Virus record (IMG/VR): IMGVR_UViG_3300030450_001823
Span: 33,236-97,235 of that record
Length of the DNA: 64,000 bases
Source: a virus
Strand: one strand, 5' to 3'
Made by a program: the position numbers and the translations under genes. A model generated the notes under the pieces. That model was given only the letters and a program-made list of their open reading frames with translations. It was not told the origin of the DNA and searched no databases. Positions 63,273 through 64,000 of the stretch are shown in pieces (the first letter of the stretch is position 1; the number at the start of each line of letters is the position of its first letter).

Positions 63273-63539
63273 TTACTTAAGCGTGCCTCGCTCTTTGAAA
63301 TGACGAGCACGGTTTGCATGAGGGTCTTCTGCGACCATAGTGCCTTCTTTGGTATGACTCATATCAGGACCACCTTGCCCATAAATACCACGCTTACGAC
63401 GCTCTTGGTTCAAAGACTCACGATATTTGACTCTTTCAGGATTAGATTCATATTTTTTATCATACTCTACTTTATGACGCAGTGCTTCGGGAGAAGAAGC
63501 ATGCTTTAACATACGCCAAGCGATGTCGAAGGCAGTCAT
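63273..63539 (-). CDS. Small basic protein with N-terminal AW tag, possible degenerate HNH-type, 88 aa
   Basis: ATG 63539 follows GAAGGTGA and gives MTAFDIAWRMLKHASS, a clear AW tag. The rest is very basic (YESNPERVKYRESLNQERRK then RGIYGQGGPDMSHTKEG), ending NRARHFKERGTL. The sequence order of KY-ERxK, DMSH and NRARH is like phage HNH-type or NUMOD-like proteins, but the His-rich catalytic pattern is not complete, so a nuclease call is weak. A GTG six codons upstream is the other start. It lies one base after the GNAT-like gene. Confidence 0.5.
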   Translation of the reverse strand: MTAFDIAWRMLKHASSPEALRHKVEYDKKYESNPERVKYRESLNQERRKRGIYGQGGPDMSHTKEGTMVAEDPHANRARHFKERGTLK

Positions 63540-63540
63540 C

Positions 63541-64000
63541 TCATTGTTCACCTTCACTCACCCCGACATGGCCTTCATCTTCCATTTGACTCCAAAATTG
63601 GTGAGCGTTGCCCTCGCCAAGTATTTCATCCCGACTCACATACGGCTTGAAATTAGGGTATCGGGCTTGTATCTCCGCAATCATTTCCAATAATCGTTCT
63701 CTCCCCAAACCTTGTCCTTGTAATTGATGTGGAATCCCAAAAGCATGAATCAATCCCTCTTTGGTTGCACTTCCTCTTGCATCATCCGGTTCAGAAGTCC
63801 AACCAATATCGCCTTCTTTTGTATTGCTAAGGTCATGCAGAAAATCATCCAAAACACCTTCTTGTGGGTGGGTCTGTTGATTCCATGTTTTAGGGGCCTT
63901 TTCGCCTCTTTCATACAAAGGCATCTTGAGCAACCGCCAAGCGAGGTCCATAGGTTCGCCTTTGTTGTAACCTCGTTTTTGTTGAAGGACAGGGACCGGA
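63541..64000 (-). CDS. GNAT-like acetyltransferase domain with AW tag, 5' end outside the window
   Basis: The frame is open to the right edge. An ATG at 63951 would give 136 residues, but in-frame codons just before it read GYNKGEP, and GEP-MDLAWRLLKMP matches the GEP-tag of the 535-residue protein, so the gene probably begins further upstream. The tag is followed by a flexible part and a GNAT-like core: PHQLQGQGLGRERLLEMIAE fits motif A (Q/R-x-x-G-x-G/A), where acetyl-CoA binds, and NAHQFWSQMEDEGHVGV fits the last helix and strand. The upstream strands are not clear. Proposed: tagged acyltransferase carried in the virion. Confidence 0.55.
   Translation of the reverse strand, partial: PVPVLQQKRGYNKGEPMDLAWRLLKMPLYERGEKAPKTWNQQTHPQEGVLDDFLHDLSNTKEGDIGWTSEPDDARGSATKEGLIHAFGIPHQLQGQGLGRERLLEMIAEIQARYPNFKPYVSRDEILGEGNAHQFWSQMEDEGHVGVSEGEQ

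Noticed and set aside
1-64000. tRNA or rRNA genes
   Set aside because: No clover-leaf pattern was found by eye in the few non-coding gaps; a covariance search (tRNAscan-SE) would be needed to exclude one inside a gene.

Overview
This window is almost certainly the genome, or most of it, of a tailed double-stranded DNA virus (Caudoviricetes type) of an archaeon, probably a marine one. The virus assignment rests on a terminase large subunit, an HK97-type portal, a prohead protease, a major capsid protein, and a tail tube, tail-chaperone and tail-tip series in standard order. The archaeal assignment rests on a group II (thermosome) chaperonin, an XPF/Hef-type ERCC4 nuclease with a helix-hairpin-helix, an AAA+ helicase-like ATPase, many CxxC zinc knuckles and strong GGAG/GAGGG ribosome-binding sites. 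The gene set resembles the magroviruses proposed for Marine Group II Euryarchaeota, but that is inference from gene content; no search was run.

Layout. Positions 1-4835 are on the + strand and carry the genome-maintenance block: a truncated Cys-rich protein, a zinc-finger protein, a 38-residue membrane peptide, an ERCC4 nuclease, an AAA+ ATPase, a DEDDy exonuclease and a chaperonin. At 4835/4836 this block meets, with no gap, a block of about 59 kb on the - strand that runs leftward from beyond the right edge. In its own transcription order that block holds: small tagged accessory proteins, one with a GNAT-like fold (64000-63040); a Gly/Ala-rich possible ejection protein (63068-61767); two membrane proteins and a small Arf/Ras-like GTPase (61617-60056); Met/Gln-rich and Cys/His proteins (60048-58349); a zinc-finger/HTH DNA-binding protein that may be the small terminase (57768-57067); large virion proteins (57057-52296); TerL, a LAGLIDADG fusion and the portal (52289-47694); a 1816-residue protein with a degenerate DNA-ligase-like region (46496-41046); protease/scaffold and capsid protein (41036-38448); small head proteins and connector (38412-33701); tail tube, tail chaperones and a small tape-measure candidate (33704-30436); two paralogous tail proteins; a giant 5723-residue adhesin-like protein (25949-8778); a SpoT/MESH1-like HD hydrolase; and distal tail proteins. 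A single + strand gene (57829-58167) interrupts this block.

The genes interlock tightly. Most neighbours overlap by 1-4 bases or are a few bases apart, which implies translational coupling, and gaps over 60 bases are rare. No stretch of 300 bases lacks a gene, and I saw no tRNA, rRNA, CRISPR array or IS element.

Three patterns stand out. First, a short motif, D-x-A-W-x-x-L-(M/L)-K, often preceded by GEP, recurs eight times in six proteins, three of them small and enzyme-like. It could be a virion-packaging or docking tag. Second, several adhesion-type modules are shared between the giant protein and other tail or connector proteins, which points to module shuffling inside this genome. Third, virion-region genes carry unexpected enzyme folds: a (p)ppGpp hydrolase-like HD domain, a small GTPase, a pseudo-ligase and a GNAT-like domain.
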